Shown here piece after piece: positions 1 to 9,089 of a stretch of DNA of 64,000 bases. This DNA comes from CAKSQF01 sp963628435. GTDB taxonomy: Bacteria; Bacillota; Clostridia; Oscillospirales; CAG-272. The notes beneath the pieces are model-generated. The model ran no database searches. It was not told the DNA's origin and saw only the letters and a program-made list of their open reading frames with translations. The translations under genes and the position numbers were made by a program. Within the stretch, counting starts at the first letter, position 1. Each line of letters begins with the position of its first letter. The DNA is taken from positions 1 through 64,000 of the forward strand of contig CAVGEY010000001.1 of NCBI GenBank assembly GCA_963628435.1, in the 5' to 3' direction.

Positions 1-47
1 TTTTTACCGTCAAATTCCGAATTTCCGGATATTCGCAGGCCTCATCT

Positions 48-1211
48 TCAATGGTCGATTTCGAGCATCAGAAGCAAATCTTCGGTTTTTGCCTGTTCTT
101 CGCGTGTGGCCGAAGAGTTTATTTTCAGCTCGTTGATGCCGCGTTTGGCGCCGCCGCAAAAGAGCAGATCGAACCATCTGCGGACTTCATATATCGGAAG
201 CAGAATCGGTTTTCCCTCCAGCGACGGATAGCGAAATTTCAATTTATCGTACGGAAGCCAGATTCGGGACAGCGCATAGCGCAGCTTCCCGCCTTTTTTG
301 ATCTGCTGAACCGAAACACGATTTTCGGTTGTGCCGTACACCCCGCCGCGCAGGACAAAGCTCTCCATCCGGCGTGTCAGGTCGGTGTGCGCCTTGTCGC
401 CGAACCATACCTCGGACAGCGCCTCTGCCGCGCCCGCAAAAGTGAGCAATCCGCTTTCGGCAAGCGTCGATTCACGCTTTTCCTTATCAAACGGGACACG
501 ATGATTCAGCACCCAAACATCAAGGAACGGACGGATTCCGCACCCTCCGTTTACAAAATGTTTTGTCATGTGGGCGATATGATACAAAAAAAACATATCG
601 TCCCCGAAAACATATTCCGAGGTGTCCGGAACAGGGAACACCCTATCCCATGCGTTTTGCAGGATATTCGCGGTCGAATCTATGACGCCGTCTTCTTTCA
701 GGCTGTAATGCAGTTCCAGATGAACGCCGCTATCCGAAAACATACCGACATCATGTGATCCTTTTGCTTCCCGCTTATATGTCAATTTATCGGAAATTAC
801 CGCGGCAGCCGATTCAAGATCGCCCTCGTGAACAAGAATATCGATATCACAGCTTGTTCGCATCCACGGCTCCGGATAGTATTGCCGTATCACCGCTCCC
901 TTGAGCGGGATAAACGGGATTTTCGCCTCATTCAATGTTTTTCGCAGACGCTCCGATTCGCAGTTGATTTTCTCATATCTGTAAACCGCAAGCATCGTCT
1001 GTTTTTGAAATTTCGCCTTGAGTTCGCCGTTTTCGATGAGGTTGTTTTTTATCAAAGCATTGCCGACAAGATGGGCGAGGTCATGTGCCTTCGAGAGTTT
1101 ATACAGCCGTGCGAGTTCATCGTCAGTAAGTGTATATTGAGATTTGTCGAGCGGTCTGCCGCAGATTTCGCTTGCGATAAGATTCATCATCGTGCGGATA
1201 AGATTTTCCAT
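48..1211 (-). CDS. Nucleotidyltransferase-fold protein (NTP_transf_5 type), end of polysaccharide operon
   Basis: A 387-residue protein with the core of the uncharacterised nucleotidyltransferase family seen in capsule and peptide clusters. The motif PFIPLKGAVIR is followed by SCDIDILV, whose D-x-D pair would bind metal. The ATG at 1211 is chosen because GGGAGGAC lies 9-12 bases upstream; a longer in-frame reading would run into wecB. The gap after wecB is only 25 bp, so it is the last visible gene of the operon. The substrate is unknown. Family members are proposed to transfer nucleotidyl groups, but that is inference here. Confidence 0.75.
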   Translation of the reverse strand: MENLIRTMMNLIASEICGRPLDKSQYTLTDDELARLYKLSKAHDLAHLVGNALIKNNLIENGELKAKFQKQTMLAVYRYEKINCESERLRKTLNEAKIPFIPLKGAVIRQYYPEPWMRTSCDIDILVHEGDLESAAAVISDKLTYKREAKGSHDVGMFSDSGVHLELHYSLKEDGVIDSTANILQNAWDRVFPVPDTSEYVFGDDMFFLYHIAHMTKHFVNGGCGIRPFLDVWVLNHRVPFDKEKRESTLAESGLLTFAGAAEALSEVWFGDKAHTDLTRRMESFVLRGGVYGTTENRVSVQQIKKGGKLRYALSRIWLPYDKLKFRYPSLEGKPILLPIYEVRRWFDLLFCGGAKRGINELKINSSATREEQAKTEDLLLMLEIDH

Positions 1212-1236
1212 GACTTTGTCCTCCCGAAAATCTATG

Positions 1237-2331
1237 CTATTTCGATTCCAGCACATCCGCAATTCTCTTGCAGGCAAATCCGTCACCGTATGGATTGCTT
1301 GCATGAGCCATTGCATTGTAACTGCTTTCGTTTTCAAGCAGCTCCTTAAAATTCCGATAAATGTTTTCCTCGTCTGTACCGACAAGTTTTAATGTTCCCG
1401 CTTTCAGTCCCTCCGGCCGTTCGGTGGTATCACGCATAACAAGCACGGGCTTGCCGAGACTCGGCGCCTCTTCCTGAATACCGCCGCTATCGGTCAGAAT
1501 CATATAACTTCTTGCGAGAAAATTGTGGAAATCAATCACATCCAACGGTTCGATGATATGGATTCTGTCGCAGCCGCCGAGTTCATCATCTGCGGCCTTA
1601 CGGATGACCGGATTTATATGGATGGGGTAAATCGCCTTGACATCCGAATGTTCGTCCATAATCCGGCGAATCGCACGAAACATGTGATGCATCGGCTCCC
1701 CGAGATTTTCGCGGCGGTGTGCCGTTATGATAATCAACCGACTGTCTTTTGCCCACTCAAGTTCCGGATGGGTATAGTCCTTTCTGACCGTGGTTCTCAG
1801 CGCATCTATCGCCGTATTACCCGTAACCCAGATTGTTTCCGCATTTTTGCCCTCTTTCAGCAGATTCTCCCCGGAAAGTTCGGTCGGCGCGAAATTATAT
1901 TGCGAAATGATACCGACTGCCCGGCGGTTAAATTCCTCGGGATAGGGTGAACGGATATTATAGGTACGCAGTCCCGCTTCCACATGACCGACGGGAATCT
2001 GTTTATAGAAACAGGCAAGTGCAGCCGCAAATGTAGTTGAGGTATCACCGTGGACAAGTACCACGTCGGGATTCACTTCGTCAAGCACTCCGCCGATGCT
2101 GTTCAGAATATTTGTCGTAATGTCAAACAGTGTCTGACCTGCTTTCATAACAGACAAATCATAATCCGGCACAACATGAAATGCACCGAGCACCTGATCA
2201 AGCATTTGTCTGTGCTGCCCGGTTACGCAGACAACGGTTCTGATTTTTTTTCTCGATTTCAATTCGGTTACCAGAGGACACATTTTTATCGCCTCGGGGC
2301 GAGTTCCGAATACGAGCATTACTGTTTTCAC
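1237..2331 (-). CDS. wecB: UDP-N-acetylglucosamine 2-epimerase (non-hydrolysing)
   Basis: Interconverts UDP-GlcNAc and UDP-ManNAc in the cytoplasm, supplying the substrate of the downstream-acting dehydrogenase WecC. At 364 residues it has the usual length. Visible hallmarks are GTRPEAIKM at the N-terminus, VHGDTSTT, HVEAGLRT, the HRREN phosphate-binding block and DSGGIQEEAPSLGKP near the C-terminus. The start is GTG, preceded by AAAGGA at nine bases. It follows wecC by about 75 bp on the same strand. The pairing with wecC argues for ManNAcA in the polymer. Gram-positive homologues are also called mnaA. Confidence 0.95.
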   Translation of the reverse strand: MKTVMLVFGTRPEAIKMCPLVTELKSRKKIRTVVCVTGQHRQMLDQVLGAFHVVPDYDLSVMKAGQTLFDITTNILNSIGGVLDEVNPDVVLVHGDTSTTFAAALACFYKQIPVGHVEAGLRTYNIRSPYPEEFNRRAVGIISQYNFAPTELSGENLLKEGKNAETIWVTGNTAIDALRTTVRKDYTHPELEWAKDSRLIIITAHRRENLGEPMHHMFRAIRRIMDEHSDVKAIYPIHINPVIRKAADDELGGCDRIHIIEPLDVIDFHNFLARSYMILTDSGGIQEEAPSLGKPVLVMRDTTERPEGLKAGTLKLVGTDEENIYRNFKELLENESSYNAMAHASNPYGDGFACKRIADVLESK

Positions 2332-2405
2332 TGATTACGATCCTTTCTGCTGCGAATAAATCCTGCGGGATTCCCCGCGCCCGACAGCGCGTTTCCGCCT
2401 TCGGT

Positions 2406-3626
2406 TCATATATGATAAACGCCGGGGAGGTCGCAGATATTGTGACAATCCAATATCACTTTTCCTGTCAGCTTGTCCATATTCTCTTTGATTTCATCAT
2501 GTTTGACCATGATTACCACCAGATCAACATCGGCAAGAAAATCGTCAATGTCGTGATACTGATTCGGGACAACATCGTGAGTAATAAAAGGATCGTAAAC
2601 TTTCAAAGGCGCGGCAAGATGGCGACTCTGACTCTCCAACAGCTGAAGCGTCGGCGATTCGCGCATATCATCTACATTTTCCTTGTATGTAAGCCCGTAA
2701 AGACCGACACGGGAAACATCTTTCATACCATTTTCCTGCATAATCTCATAGATGCGATTCAAAACAAAGTCGGGCATACCGTCATTTGTCTTCATAGATT
2801 CGTCAATGACTTTGGCAAGCGACGGATAATCACCGACAAGGAACCACGGATCAACCGAAATGCAGTGACCGCCCACGCCCGGACCGGGCTGCAGAATGTT
2901 AACACGGGGATGCATATTGCAGATTCTGATAATCTCATATACATCCATATTGTCATGACGGCAGATTTTTGCAAGCTCATTGGCAAAGGCAATATTTACC
3001 GCACGAAAGGTATTCTCCACCACTTTTGTCATCTCGGCAGTGCGAATATCGGTTACAACGATTTCGCCGCGGCAGAATGACGCATACAACGATTTCACCT
3101 TTTCGCCGATCTCGCGGCTGTCGGCACCGATAGTGCGGTTATTATGCAGTAACTCGTAGACCATATTCCCCGGAATTATCCGTTCGGGAGCGTGCACAAG
3201 ATTGATGTCCTCTCCGATTGTAAAACCGCCCTCCTCAATCATCGGGCGAATATATTTGTCAATGGTGCCGGGAGAAACCGTGGATTCAATGACAACGGTT
3301 GCGCCTTTGGGGCAGACATCCATCACGCTTCTGACTGCCGCGACAACATAGCGGGCATCAACTTTTTTGCTGAATTTATTATACGGTGTAGGTACCGACA
3401 CAATATAGGTGTCGGTTACCTGATATTCGGTTGTGAATCTGATTCCCGCCTTTACCGCCTCGTCAAACAGTTCGTCAAGTCCTTTTTCCTTAAATGTCGT
3501 TTTTCCGGCGTTCAGTGTCGCAACAAGCTCTTCATTGTAATCTGTGCCGATAACCTCTACCCCATGCGATGCCATCATCAGCGCCGTGGGAAGTCCTATA
3601 TAGCCGAGTCCGATTACGTTAATCAT
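2406..3626 (-). CDS. wecC: UDP-N-acetyl-D-mannosaminuronate dehydrogenase
   Basis: NAD-dependent four-electron oxidation of UDP-ManNAc to UDP-ManNAcA. At 406 residues it shows the Rossmann start VIGLGYIGLP, the linker VIESTVSPGT, the helix ENTFRAVNIAFANELAKIC, the active-site block VGGHCISVDPW with the catalytic Cys, and GLTYKENVDDMRESP of the C-terminal UDP-binding domain. AAAGGAG lies ten bases before the ATG. Its start overlaps the end of the upstream glycosyltransferase gene by 8 bp, indicating co-transcription. Related UDP-hexose dehydrogenases share these motifs; wecB next door supports the ManNAc assignment. Confidence 0.93.
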   Translation of the reverse strand: MINVIGLGYIGLPTALMMASHGVEVIGTDYNEELVATLNAGKTTFKEKGLDELFDEAVKAGIRFTTEYQVTDTYIVSVPTPYNKFSKKVDARYVVAAVRSVMDVCPKGATVVIESTVSPGTIDKYIRPMIEEGGFTIGEDINLVHAPERIIPGNMVYELLHNNRTIGADSREIGEKVKSLYASFCRGEIVVTDIRTAEMTKVVENTFRAVNIAFANELAKICRHDNMDVYEIIRICNMHPRVNILQPGPGVGGHCISVDPWFLVGDYPSLAKVIDESMKTNDGMPDFVLNRIYEIMQENGMKDVSRVGLYGLTYKENVDDMRESPTLQLLESQSRHLAAPLKVYDPFITHDVVPNQYHDIDDFLADVDLVVIMVKHDEIKENMDKLTGKVILDCHNICDLPGVYHI

Positions 3627-4770
3627 TTTCTGTTTCTCCTTTATTCAGCACATCATTCCACCTGTCTTTGCAGGTGTTCCATGACCAATTACGAAGTACG
3701 GTCCCGCGATTCGCGTTACTGCGTTCTCCGAGATTTCCGATATTTTTTTCAACAAGCGGGCATATATCTTCAAACGACTCAAAAACATCATATTCCAGAT
3801 CCCAATTCGAAAACTCCCGATATTTCAGCCATCCGGCATTCAAAAGTCTTGCTCCGGCATAGTACGCCTCCATTACACTGGCGGAAATGGAATCGGTTGT
3901 CTGCGCATTGATAAAAATATCTGTCGCAACACGCAATGCGGCAACATCGTTCGGACACAGAAACTTCGTCAAAATACAATATCCTGTTCCGGTTGACTTC
4001 ATCGCCGCGTCCAGCTCCGCAATATAAGCCGCATCTCCGCCGTACGCCGCGGGAACGACAAGGAAAATCTTTTTTCGGATTTTGTCGGTCAGTTTGCCGA
4101 TTTGCTCAATAACCTTTAAGTGCTGCTGCGCGGGACTCGCATTATAGCCTATGCAAACCGAAATTTTATCTTCGGGGATTCCGTATTGCTTTTTGCACTT
4201 GTTGATGCCCGATTCAAGCTGATCGTCAATGTAGCGAAACGGGGTGTCTCCGAAATATATGACCTTTGCCGACACGGCGGTTGCCCTACCGATCCTGTCA
4301 TAAAAAGCCGCCTCGGTTTGACATGATTCGCATATTACGGATGTCCGGTTGTCTTTAAGCAGCCTTCTCATACTTGCCGTATTTTTTTGAGAACTTCTTA
4401 AAATATCGCTCCCGATAAAAACAGCATAGCGCTTCGTATCCGCTTTTGCCAGGCTCCTTGCGCACTTCAGCGCAAACGGCGTTACATACAAAACAATTAC
4501 CGCATCAAACTCGCCTTTGTGCGCCGCAAGCGCGGCTTTTTTTCGAAATTGACGGTGAAGTACGCGGATTTTCGGAATTTTCATAATCAGCGGCGACAAC
4601 CGGTACTGCCCGATTATGCGAACGCCGCTATCCCGATAACAGTCATCAAACCGACCGTCCGCATCAGGATCACATTGCAGCGAAACCGACGCCCCGATCG
4701 GCAGAAGGACTTTATCGATAAACTCTTTTGTCCATATCGACTCCGGATTTCCAATCAACAATACTCTCAT
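3619..4770 (-). CDS. Glycosyltransferase, GT4-like (GT-B fold)
   Basis: A 383-residue cytosolic or membrane-associated protein that probably adds a sugar during repeat-unit assembly. It opens with MRVLLIGNPESIWTKEF, a Rossmann-like strand. The C-terminal half has the GT-B arrangement with IFINAQTTDSISASVMEAYYAGARLL, matching the E-x7-E-like donor-binding region of GT4 enzymes, although the second Glu is not obvious. GGAG precedes the ATG by about seven bases. It lies between the asparagine-synthetase-like gene and wecC. Donor and acceptor cannot be read from the sequence. Confidence 0.75.
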   Translation of the reverse strand: MRVLLIGNPESIWTKEFIDKVLLPIGASVSLQCDPDADGRFDDCYRDSGVRIIGQYRLSPLIMKIPKIRVLHRQFRKKAALAAHKGEFDAVIVLYVTPFALKCARSLAKADTKRYAVFIGSDILRSSQKNTASMRRLLKDNRTSVICESCQTEAAFYDRIGRATAVSAKVIYFGDTPFRYIDDQLESGINKCKKQYGIPEDKISVCIGYNASPAQQHLKVIEQIGKLTDKIRKKIFLVVPAAYGGDAAYIAELDAAMKSTGTGYCILTKFLCPNDVAALRVATDIFINAQTTDSISASVMEAYYAGARLLNAGWLKYREFSNWDLEYDVFESFEDICPLVEKNIGNLGERSNANRGTVLRNWSWNTCKDRWNDVLNKGETEND

Positions 4771-4784
4771 ACCGACTCCAAAAC

Positions 4785-6512
4785 TTAAAGCTTTACATTA
4801 TACTTCTTTATAAACGCCACGGCCTCGCAGGCAAGGCTTTTGTCAATTACCCTGCTTGAATTAAACCGTTTTACAAGGTCTTCGTAAAGGAGGGAATTGT
4901 CTTTTTTTATTGTTTCGGCGTCCTTGAAAATATGATCGAAATAAGCCTTGATATCCGGATTTTCCCGATACCACTTTTCAAACGGATTCATGGAAACAGA
5001 CTGCCTGAAAATATGAAGTTGTATTCGCTGCTTCCATTTTACGATATAGCGTTTAAGCCTGCCTGCTCCCGGTTTGCAGGCTGTCTTCTCCCAAATATAA
5101 TTACAACTGTCCGGGAGGTATCGTTTCAAATAATCTAAGTAGACCTTATGATTTTTAATCTGTGATTCCGGAATAGAGAAGCAAACATTGCACAATTCTC
5201 TATCGACAAAAGGAGAACTGCATTCGGTGTAGTAATGTGTTGCAAAGCATCCGTTTCCGGCACTGTTCAAGCCGCGGTTATAATAGTTAAATCTGAAAGA
5301 ATCGCTGTACCTGTGTTTTTCTGTTTCCTTAAACTCTTCGGAAAACCGATCTATATAATCGGTTCCGTACATTGCAGACCTTATATCGATCTCAGTTTGA
5401 TTTCCGACAAGCGATCCTCCTAAAATTGCATCCCCGACATCACCGGAATGTACCGAACCGAAGTCATTAAAATTGATCAGCGAATTCATTTGAAAAGTGT
5501 GGGCAAAACCCGGATACAGGATCGTTGCTCCGTTGGCTTCTATCGCGGCATCGATGTTGAACAGGAAATTACCGTTATCCAACTCATACACAAGGTGTTC
5601 CAATTTCAAATCATGGCATATTTTTGAGGCAATCTTAATATCGTTGCAGTTTGACTCGCCCATGGTAAAACAAGTTGTTTTGTATCCGAGCCGATTTGCC
5701 ATAAACAAAACCGTTCTTGAATCAAGACCGCCCGAGAGTGTCATGCAATGCTTGTAACCGTATTCGTCATCTTTCTCATAAATATATCGAACGGATTTTT
5801 CAAGAGAAGCGTCGATTTTCCCCAAAACGGTATCGTACTGTTCGGAGGAAAGACCGCGCTCCTGAGAGGTGACATCGGGAAGGGTATAGTAATTCACAAT
5901 GTCAATCTTGCCAAGACTGTATTCGGCAATATTACCGGCTAACAACTTCCTGCATCCTTTCACCGGGGTAATATCACCCAGCATGTACCCGTAGTTTATG
6001 AGACAGTAAATACCATCGTATTCCGGTTGAAGCTGAATCCCGGAAGCGGAAAGGGTTTTATAAAGCCAGTGAATATCGGTAGAAAAAATCAGCACCCCGT
6101 CGGACTGATAATACCACAGCGGTTTATAAGATATATGATCGGTAATCAAACAGAGTTTCTTACTGTTCTTATCATACAAAAGCATGGAATAAAAACCGTT
6201 CAGATCATTAGCGAGTGTTTGAGCCGAACTCGTCATATACATTTTTTCCAACAATCGTCCCCGTTCGGAAGTCCCGTATTTCTGTTCCAATTCGCGAAAA
6301 TTGTATATTACTCCCTCAACAACGATTACCGTATCTTCGCTCTCATAAAAAACCTTGTCGTTTGCGAACTTGTCCAATGTCAACCGTTTTACCTGAAAAT
6401 TATCCGAACTTGTCTCATCCTGAAGCAATTTCGGGTGATTTTTGTGCGGCTCACAGTAAAGTGACACTTTGCTGTCGGAGGACAAGGATACCGATCCGAT
6501 AAACCCATACAT
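4785..6512 (-). CDS. Asparagine-synthetase-like protein lacking the glutaminase cysteine
   Basis: A 575-residue protein with an N-terminal Ntn/GATase-like fold (NFRELEQKYG, DLNGFYSMLLYD, SYKPLWYY) and a C-terminal ATP-pyrophosphatase domain with the P-loop LSGGLDSRTV. Classical AsnB begins M-C-G-I and uses Cys2 to split glutamine. Here the ATG at 6512, eight bases after AGGGGTGA, gives M-Y-G-F-I-G, with Tyr at that place. An in-frame GTG at 6524 would add four residues, including a Cys that is still not N-terminal. The conserved NGEIYN is EGVIYN. Glutaminase activity is therefore probably lost and the enzyme may use ammonia or another nucleophile. In this operon it may amidate a uronic acid such as ManNAcA, which is inference. 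Confidence 0.85.
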   Translation of the reverse strand: MYGFIGSVSLSSDSKVSLYCEPHKNHPKLLQDETSSDNFQVKRLTLDKFANDKVFYESEDTVIVVEGVIYNFRELEQKYGTSERGRLLEKMYMTSSAQTLANDLNGFYSMLLYDKNSKKLCLITDHISYKPLWYYQSDGVLIFSTDIHWLYKTLSASGIQLQPEYDGIYCLINYGYMLGDITPVKGCRKLLAGNIAEYSLGKIDIVNYYTLPDVTSQERGLSSEQYDTVLGKIDASLEKSVRYIYEKDDEYGYKHCMTLSGGLDSRTVLFMANRLGYKTTCFTMGESNCNDIKIASKICHDLKLEHLVYELDNGNFLFNIDAAIEANGATILYPGFAHTFQMNSLINFNDFGSVHSGDVGDAILGGSLVGNQTEIDIRSAMYGTDYIDRFSEEFKETEKHRYSDSFRFNYYNRGLNSAGNGCFATHYYTECSSPFVDRELCNVCFSIPESQIKNHKVYLDYLKRYLPDSCNYIWEKTACKPGAGRLKRYIVKWKQRIQLHIFRQSVSMNPFEKWYRENPDIKAYFDHIFKDAETIKKDNSLLYEDLVKRFNSSRVIDKSLACEAVAFIKKYNVKL

Positions 6513-6516
6513 ACAG

Positions 6517-7806
6517 TTATTCACCCCTACTCTTTTTTTGCTTATTCAAAAACAGATGAAAATATATGCCCGAAAACAGCGATGACAACACGGTAATGAT
6601 AAATGTAGCATAAGCCGCGCCTATACTTCCGTATTTATGAATAAGAAGAACATCCGCGGCAATATTGATGACGCATTCTCCCACACTGAGCCAGAAGTTC
6701 ACCTTTACCAAATGCATCATACTTAAGATATTACCTGTCGGAATGCGGAATGTGCAGGCAATGAAAAAGGTGGCGATGAGGATTCTGAATACCGGAACAG
6801 CCGTAAGATACTGTTCTCCGAACACGAACTTTATAATGTACGGTGCAAGCAAAAAGCCGCCTGCGGAGATAACGGAACCGACGGCACCAAGCAGCAGCTG
6901 AATTTTATGCGTGTTTTGAATAATCCATTTTTTGTCGTCCTTATGTTCGACAAAATAGGGGTAGATCATCGTCATGCAGCATAACGGTATAAAGTTCAAG
7001 GCGTGGGGAATCACCGTTGCAACCTTATAATCCGCAAGAACCAGCTCGTCCGTAATAATTCGACCGACCAGATAGGTGTCAAAATAACTCAGCACGGATG
7101 ATACGCTGTTTGTAAGAACAATCAAAAGACCGTACTTCACCATTTCTCTTTTCTTAATCGTCGAAAGTGTTGCCGTATGCCCGGCGTTGCCGTCTGTCTG
7201 CTTTTTCATCAGGCAAAGACCTATCACGACAGGCAGAACAAATGAAATGTATTTGCCCGAGACCATGCCCGCTATTCCGAACAGCCACGCCCCGACACAC
7301 ACCGAGACTCCGTATCCTATCGAATTGATATTGGTTAAAAAGGCATATCTTTTATTGTCTTTTTCGATTCTGAAGCCGTAACAGGTCTGATCATAACAGT
7401 ATTGAAAAAGATATGTGGCAGATAACATTTGCAGCGCAAACTTCCCGCCGGGTATGGAGAGCGGCAAAAATGTTGCGTACAGAAAGGTTCCGACCGAAAA
7501 AACAATGTTCGAGACCGTTCCGATGCTCATTAAAAAACGCGTAATGGCTTTTCGTTCGGCGGGATCATTTGTTTCACAGCAGTATTGAAAGCGTGCCATG
7601 CGTGTGCCGAGGTCGCTTACTATCAGCACGATTGTTACAATGTTGTATGCGTATGAGTACATACCGTAGTCGGATTTGCTGAGCACACGTACAATCACCA
7701 TATTGGTAACCAAAGAAAGAAGCTTGTTGATTACCGACGTGGTAAAAATATGAGCAAAACCTATCCGATACAATTTTTCGGCAACTGCCCTGATTTTTTC
7801 GGACAT
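6517..7806 (-). CDS. wzx: Wzx-type polysaccharide repeat-unit flippase (MATE/MOP superfamily)
   Basis: A 429-residue integral membrane protein with about 12 hydrophobic segments. It opens with an amphipathic stretch and the typical LSLVTNMVIVRVLSKSDYGMYSYA block of O-antigen flippases. It is expected to move lipid-linked repeat units to the outer face of the membrane. Its start overlaps the stop of the upstream polymerase gene (TGATG), and its stop lies 4 bp before the next ATG, so translation is coupled. Specificity cannot be predicted. Confidence 0.88.
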   Translation of the reverse strand: MSEKIRAVAEKLYRIGFAHIFTTSVINKLLSLVTNMVIVRVLSKSDYGMYSYAYNIVTIVLIVSDLGTRMARFQYCCETNDPAERKAITRFLMSIGTVSNIVFSVGTFLYATFLPLSIPGGKFALQMLSATYLFQYCYDQTCYGFRIEKDNKRYAFLTNINSIGYGVSVCVGAWLFGIAGMVSGKYISFVLPVVIGLCLMKKQTDGNAGHTATLSTIKKREMVKYGLLIVLTNSVSSVLSYFDTYLVGRIITDELVLADYKVATVIPHALNFIPLCCMTMIYPYFVEHKDDKKWIIQNTHKIQLLLGAVGSVISAGGFLLAPYIIKFVFGEQYLTAVPVFRILIATFFIACTFRIPTGNILSMMHLVKVNFWLSVGECVINIAADVLLIHKYGSIGAAYATFIITVLSSLFSGIYFHLFLNKQKKSRGE

Positions 7807-9089
7807 CAGCTTCCGGCCCCCATCTCCGCTTTGATTCTGCTATTCTGCGCCGAATAAATAAGAGACGGCAGAATGAAAAAGATTGTAAACAGCATTTCAG
7901 TATTATAACTGGTGTTCAGCAGACACTGTATCATATACACGATAAAAATCATTCTGTATGTATGTCTGAAATCATCGGTAAAAAACGCCGCCCCGTTCTT
8001 AAATATACAAATCAAATACCAGATAAACTGGCTGCCGAACAGCACTCCGTAGTAAGCAAAATTGTCCAATATTTGCGAATGACCTCCGGCAAGTCCGTTT
8101 GCCCCGTAATATTTGCCGCCGACACCGAAAAAGAAATTGTCAAAGAATGTCGATACCGAGAGCTTATACAGCCGCAGTCTGGCATCAAGATCGGAGCCCT
8201 GCTGTATACCGTCGAGGCTGAGCATCTTTCCGAGCGATTTTAGCCTTCTTGCCACATACCCCGAAGGAATCATATCCGAAAGTGACTGTAAAATGCTTCC
8301 GGCAAACGGAAGGAGAATCAACAAACCGAGTACCAGAAAAACGGCTTTGATACTGTTGCCGCGCTGCTTTTTTGAGCTGAATATCAGCATGATAAAAGCG
8401 AAAATCACAAACAGAAACAACGCAATGGAATATTGCGCGCGAATCAAAAGGAAAACACCCATGACAACCATCGCAAGTGAAAAAAGACGAATACGCCTAT
8501 CATGCGCCGTTCTGAAATTGAAAAGCCAAAACAGTGATACCAATGTCGTTCCGTTTACAAACGAGAAGTTCGCCATAAACGCACTCGCATACGCCGAGGT
8601 GATTTTTTTATCGGAATTTGCCAATATTCTTGAAATTTCCGAATTGATCCGTAACTGCTGTAAGCTGAAAGCGGAAATCATGATTGCGTATGCGGTATAC
8701 ACGACAATCAAAAAGCGCAGCGATTTCACGTGATTGCCCTTCGCATAATAAACAAATGCCGAAACCACCAAAACGATTGTGAACTGGTAGGGCGAAAAGT
8801 CTGCCCAATCCGCAAGCGACAGGATAAAAATCGAACACGGCCATGAAAGCGCCGCCCAGGTATATTTCGATAAAGCCATATAACGAAACGCTCCTGAGTC
8901 GGTTATAAACGCGGTGATCATCCATCCGATCCAAAGGCCGCCGTATATATACCAATTTTCGAAAAAGTTCTGATAGGGGCATACCAGCCATACCAGCAAA
9001 CCCGCCATAAAAAGATCGCGCACGACGGAAAGCGGCATCGCGGCTGTTTGCTGCGTTCGGACAGAAGTGCGGCTGACTTCGTTCATCAT
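7806..9089 (-). CDS. wzy: Wzy-type polysaccharide polymerase / O-antigen ligase-like membrane protein
   Basis: A 427-residue protein with about ten to twelve hydrophobic helices and a large loop between residues roughly 260 and 330 (SLSDMIPSGYVARRLKSLG to FGVGGKYYGANG). That loop is the usual place for the catalytic Arg residues of Wzy and O-antigen ligases. Wzy proteins are poorly conserved, so the call rests on topology and on the position beside wzx. It starts MMNEV after AAAGGGATT and overlaps the upstream glycosyltransferase by 4 bp. It could instead be an EPS-repeat polymerase of the EpsG type. Confidence 0.75.
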   Translation of the reverse strand: MMNEVSRTSVRTQQTAAMPLSVVRDLFMAGLLVWLVCPYQNFFENWYIYGGLWIGWMITAFITDSGAFRYMALSKYTWAALSWPCSIFILSLADWADFSPYQFTIVLVVSAFVYYAKGNHVKSLRFLIVVYTAYAIMISAFSLQQLRINSEISRILANSDKKITSAYASAFMANFSFVNGTTLVSLFWLFNFRTAHDRRIRLFSLAMVVMGVFLLIRAQYSIALFLFVIFAFIMLIFSSKKQRGNSIKAVFLVLGLLILLPFAGSILQSLSDMIPSGYVARRLKSLGKMLSLDGIQQGSDLDARLRLYKLSVSTFFDNFFFGVGGKYYGANGLAGGHSQILDNFAYYGVLFGSQFIWYLICIFKNGAAFFTDDFRHTYRMIFIVYMIQCLLNTSYNTEMLFTIFFILPSLIYSAQNSRIKAEMGAGS

